Assembly (NCBI RefSeq): GCF_030272615.1
Contig: NC_081406.1
Location: 238,256,422-238,314,421, forward strand
DNA from: Cryptomeria japonica
Taxonomy: Eukaryota; Streptophyta; Pinopsida; Cupressales; Cupressaceae
Direction: 5' to 3'
DNA: 58,000 nucleotides
The notes under the pieces are model-generated. The model worked only from the letters and a program-made list of their open reading frames with translations. It was not told where the DNA came from and did not search any database. Numbering within the stretch: the stretch's first letter is position 1; each line of letters opens with the position of its first letter. Of the stretch, positions 55,750 to 58,000 are shown one piece after another. The position numbers were made by a program, and so were the translations under genes.

Positions 55750-55974
55750 TTATGTTTTCAAAGCTTGACACTCATTAGTAGAATGACCCTGAATTTGATG
55801 ATACTTGCAAAAAGAAGAATTTTTAGAATGTTTTGTACATTTCCTTCTTTTAGGCCAAAGAAAAGAGATTAAATTGGCATGGAGAAGATCGAACAAAACA
55901 TTTTCCTGTTGTAACACAAAATTAGAATGAGAAGGTGTGGATTCACTAGACAATGGAGGAGGAGTTGTTGACAA
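55750..55974 (-). pseudogene. gag: Gypsy E Gag fragment with zinc motif
   Basis: 74 open codons. Ser/Pro-rich start, then LFDLLHANLISFL and the motif CKYHQIQGHSTNECQALK, closely similar in spacing to CEYHRIKGHDTRKCMKLK in element F Gag. This places E near the Tat lineage. The fragment stops at 55750 and no protease follows downstream. Confidence 0.7.
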
Positions 55975-56972
55975 AGGAAGAGGTTGTAAAGCTAGCTTTT
56001 CACTAGAGAAGTGTTATTTCTCATGACTTTCATGACTTTGTTGCACACATCCTAAAACTTGTCCATTGCATCCACATGTAGTATCAAGAGGGGGTAAGAG
56101 GGGTTTTTCTCTTAGGTGGAATTGGATTGAAGTTTAAAGAGGCCCAATCAATTTCTAGACATGATTTAGGAGAAACATGTTGAGTATCGAAGTCGATAGA
56201 TTTTCTAGAAAAAGAAGGTGTGAAATCTAAGGACCCCCAATCATCCTATAAGAGTTCTTCTTTAGGAACTTCTTTAGTAGGAGATGGTGTATTTACTTGA
56301 ATTGAAGAGAGGATTGCAAGAACTAAGAAAGCATATTGTTCTTCAATTCGTATGTTCTCATCTAAAGCAAACACCTCATTGTTATATGTGTAAGGCACTG
56401 CATGATAATTAGGAAGAATTTTTGATTTCTCAACAATATGAATTTTATTGATTTTATCTTTGTTAGGCCCTTCATTTTTGGGAGAGAGAGAATTATAATT
56501 ATGGGAAATAGCATCATCTTCTTTCTCTAAGGTATCTTTGTGAGTAAGACAATCAATAGGAAAGAGACTATCATATGTAGTTAATGCTTCATCTCTAGGA
56601 GGAAGGCTATTGAAATGAATAGAAGGTGATGTGTTATCAAAAGAATTCTCAGCCATTTCAACTTCTTTTACCAAATTATCATCCTCTTTCTCCAAGGTAT
56701 TCTCATGAGGGAGAAACATATTACGAATCCTAAATAGGGAGATCATTGAGAGAAGTGTAAAAAATATCTTCTTGCATCAATATGTCCTCTTTAAGGAGAG
56801 AAATTTTGGGAGAGGAATTATTGGTAGGTTCATAAAGGGGGTTTTCATATATCATAAATCCTTTTAACTTAATAACCTCCTCTTGTAAAAGTAAATTTGA
56901 CATTTTTCCCAATTTTGAAAAGGAATATTGCAATGAAAGAAATGAATGCAATGAACTAGATGCAATCCACAA
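55975..56972 (-). pseudogene. Gypsy E upstream ORF remnant, not recognised
   Basis: Broken reading in two frames: 56972-56730 (LLLQEEVIKLKGFMIYENPL) and 56746-56246 (acidic, with two LEKEDD segments). It continues in frame past a stop with DDWGSLDFTP and IDWASLNFNP, two copies of a DW(G/A)SL(D/N)F motif about 36 residues apart, and a basic PPKRKTPL. It precedes the Gag zinc fragment and so may be the N-terminal part of the same Gag or a separate ORF. No family recognised. Confidence 0.45.
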
Positions 56973-57223
56973 GATAGCTTATAAATTAGGGTTTTTATAA
57001 ATTCAACCACTAAATTTATGTAATTCAAATGATATCTAGGAGGGAAATTTTGAATTTTGAATTTTGAAATTTGAGAATTGAAATTGGAACTTGTAGAATA
57101 ATTGAATAATGCAAAATTCTAAGAAAAATGATTATTCAATTAAATGAAGAAATTGATTGAAATAATAAAGGGCAATAATGTAATCTCCTAGGAAATTGAA
57201 AATGAGAAATTATCAAAAAGAGA

Positions 57224-57470
57224 CTAAATTTCAAAATTAGGGCCTAGTGAAAATAACCTCTTAATTTTAAAATTGAAAATTGAAAAGAGAGAAGATTTAA
57301 ATATAAAATTAGGGTTGTCCAAAACTAACCTCTTAATTTTAAAATTTAAAATATTGAAATGTTGAAATTTTGAAGAAATCAATTTAATTTTTAAAAAAAT
57401 AGGGTTTGTTGTAATTAACCACTTAATTTTAAAATTTAAATTGAAAAGGAAATGTTGAAATTCAAATTTG
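57224..57470. repeat. A/T-rich tandem repeat, three units
   Basis: AACC(T/A)CTTAATTTTAAAATT recurs near 57254, 57328 and 57416, each preceded by a (T)AGGGTT(G/T)-like word and followed by AAAATTGAAA-like text. Unit length is about 74-88 bp, imperfect. Confidence 0.75.
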
Positions 57471-57589
57471 TTTTCGACCTTAGGGTGACCTAAAATCAAT
57501 AAAATTTCACAAATGTCTAGAATTGAGTAGTAAAATATAGTCAAAAGAGGCTCTCAAAATTTGAGGAGAAAAAGTTGGAACCAAGTAGT

Positions 57590-58000
57590 TGTTAGGAACT
57601 GGAAGGACAACTAAGAGGGGGGGGGGGGCGGGGGGGGGGGGTTGAATCAGTTGTCAATAAATTACAACCCAAAAATAATTAATCCAACTTAAAACTTAGT
57701 GCTGGTAAAACAAACTTAATGTTGATAAAACAAATTAATAGTTATAGCAGTATCGATATAACTTAATTCATGAAACAAAAAGGAAAACAACATTCACAAC
57801 ACATGACAAAGAGATTTTGACGTGGAAACCCTATAAGGGGAAAAATCATGGTGGGAAACCTTACCCATATTCAGATGATACTATTACAGATAGTAAGCGA
57901 ATACAATAAGGGGTCTCGACATGCAGAAAGGCCAACTGCCTAGAGCTCACTGCTCAATCACAAAATAGGAGTCACATTGACTACAATTGGATGGTTAAAT
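57590..58000 (-). repeat. Partial LTR of a B-family copia element, minus strand
   Basis: Begins TGTTAGGAACTGG, the reverse complement of the B-type end (CC)TAACA, then carries the reversed CCCCCC..CTCTTAGTTGTC motif as a long, once-interrupted G run (57616-57641). Further right, the reverse complements of GAGCAGTGAGCTCTAGGC and GGCCTTTCTGCATGT are clear matches to 14500-14610. The window ends inside it. The five bases before it are TAGTT; the partner is outside the window. Confidence 0.9.

Larger units (their letters stand above)
53587..57589 (-). mobile_element. Gypsy E internal region: Gag-like ORF without pol
   Basis: From the polypurine tract leftmost, going right (upstream on the minus strand), lie a 2.1 kb repeat-rich untranslated region, a Tat-type zinc motif ORF and further broken ORFs, until a B-family LTR interrupts at 57590. 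No RT, RNase H or integrase is found between zinc motif and LTR. Either pol was deleted or the element is a non-autonomous Tat derivative. Confidence 0.6.

Noticed and set aside
53697-57589. A host protein-coding gene
   Set aside because: Open stretches are short and shifted, a retrotransposon zinc motif is present, and the region has LTR and polypurine borders.

Overview
The window looks like a gene-poor, retrotransposon-saturated stretch of a large plant nuclear genome. I found no host gene, tRNA, rRNA or CRISPR array. Almost everything is LTR retrotransposon sequence, mostly Ty1/copia and Ty3/gypsy (Tat/Ogre-like), inserted into one another. The plant-type Met-initiator primer sites, dual RNase H gypsy polyproteins and heavy nesting fit a seed plant with a big genome. 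A gymnosperm is my guess, not something the sequence proves.

Layout. 1-3560 is a decayed plus-strand Tat-like gypsy polyprotein (TE1). It is cut at 3560 by a minus-strand element represented by a 4.2 kb LTR (3561-7777), its polypurine tract and a non-coding remnant to about 9360. 10340-38375 is one copia element (A) with target duplication TAAAG, swollen to 28 kb by two insertions. The first is a complete copia (B, 13853-20537, duplication GAAGC) inside A's integrase. The second is a complete 13.95 kb minus-strand Tat-like gypsy (F, 21628-35577, duplication GTATG) inside A's reverse transcriptase. 39181-53079 is a minus-strand non-autonomous copia-type element (D). It contains a plus-strand element of the same kind (C, 43977-50531, duplication AATTT). 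D sits in a gypsy element (E, right-hand part to about 57589) whose LTR/3'UTR segment appears on both sides of D. At 57590 a minus-strand LTR of the B family begins and runs off the window.

How the parts relate. B and F carry recognisable gag, protease, integrase, reverse transcriptase and RNase H, all broken by stops and frameshifts. C and D have normal copia LTRs, primer sites and polypurine tracts but no protease, integrase or reverse transcriptase. Each carries a Gag with a coiled coil and four zinc knuckles, followed by a long second ORF of unknown function. The second ORFs of C and D are clearly homologous although their LTRs are very different. C's LTR shares blocks with autonomous B, so B-type elements are plausible suppliers of enzymes in trans. 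This Gag-plus-ORF2 element type is the best candidate here for something undescribed.

Insertion order follows from nesting: A before B and F, E before D before C. By eye F has the most similar LTR pair and so is the youngest. Most stops in A and B are readable as C-to-T or G-to-A changes, as expected from decay of methylated DNA.
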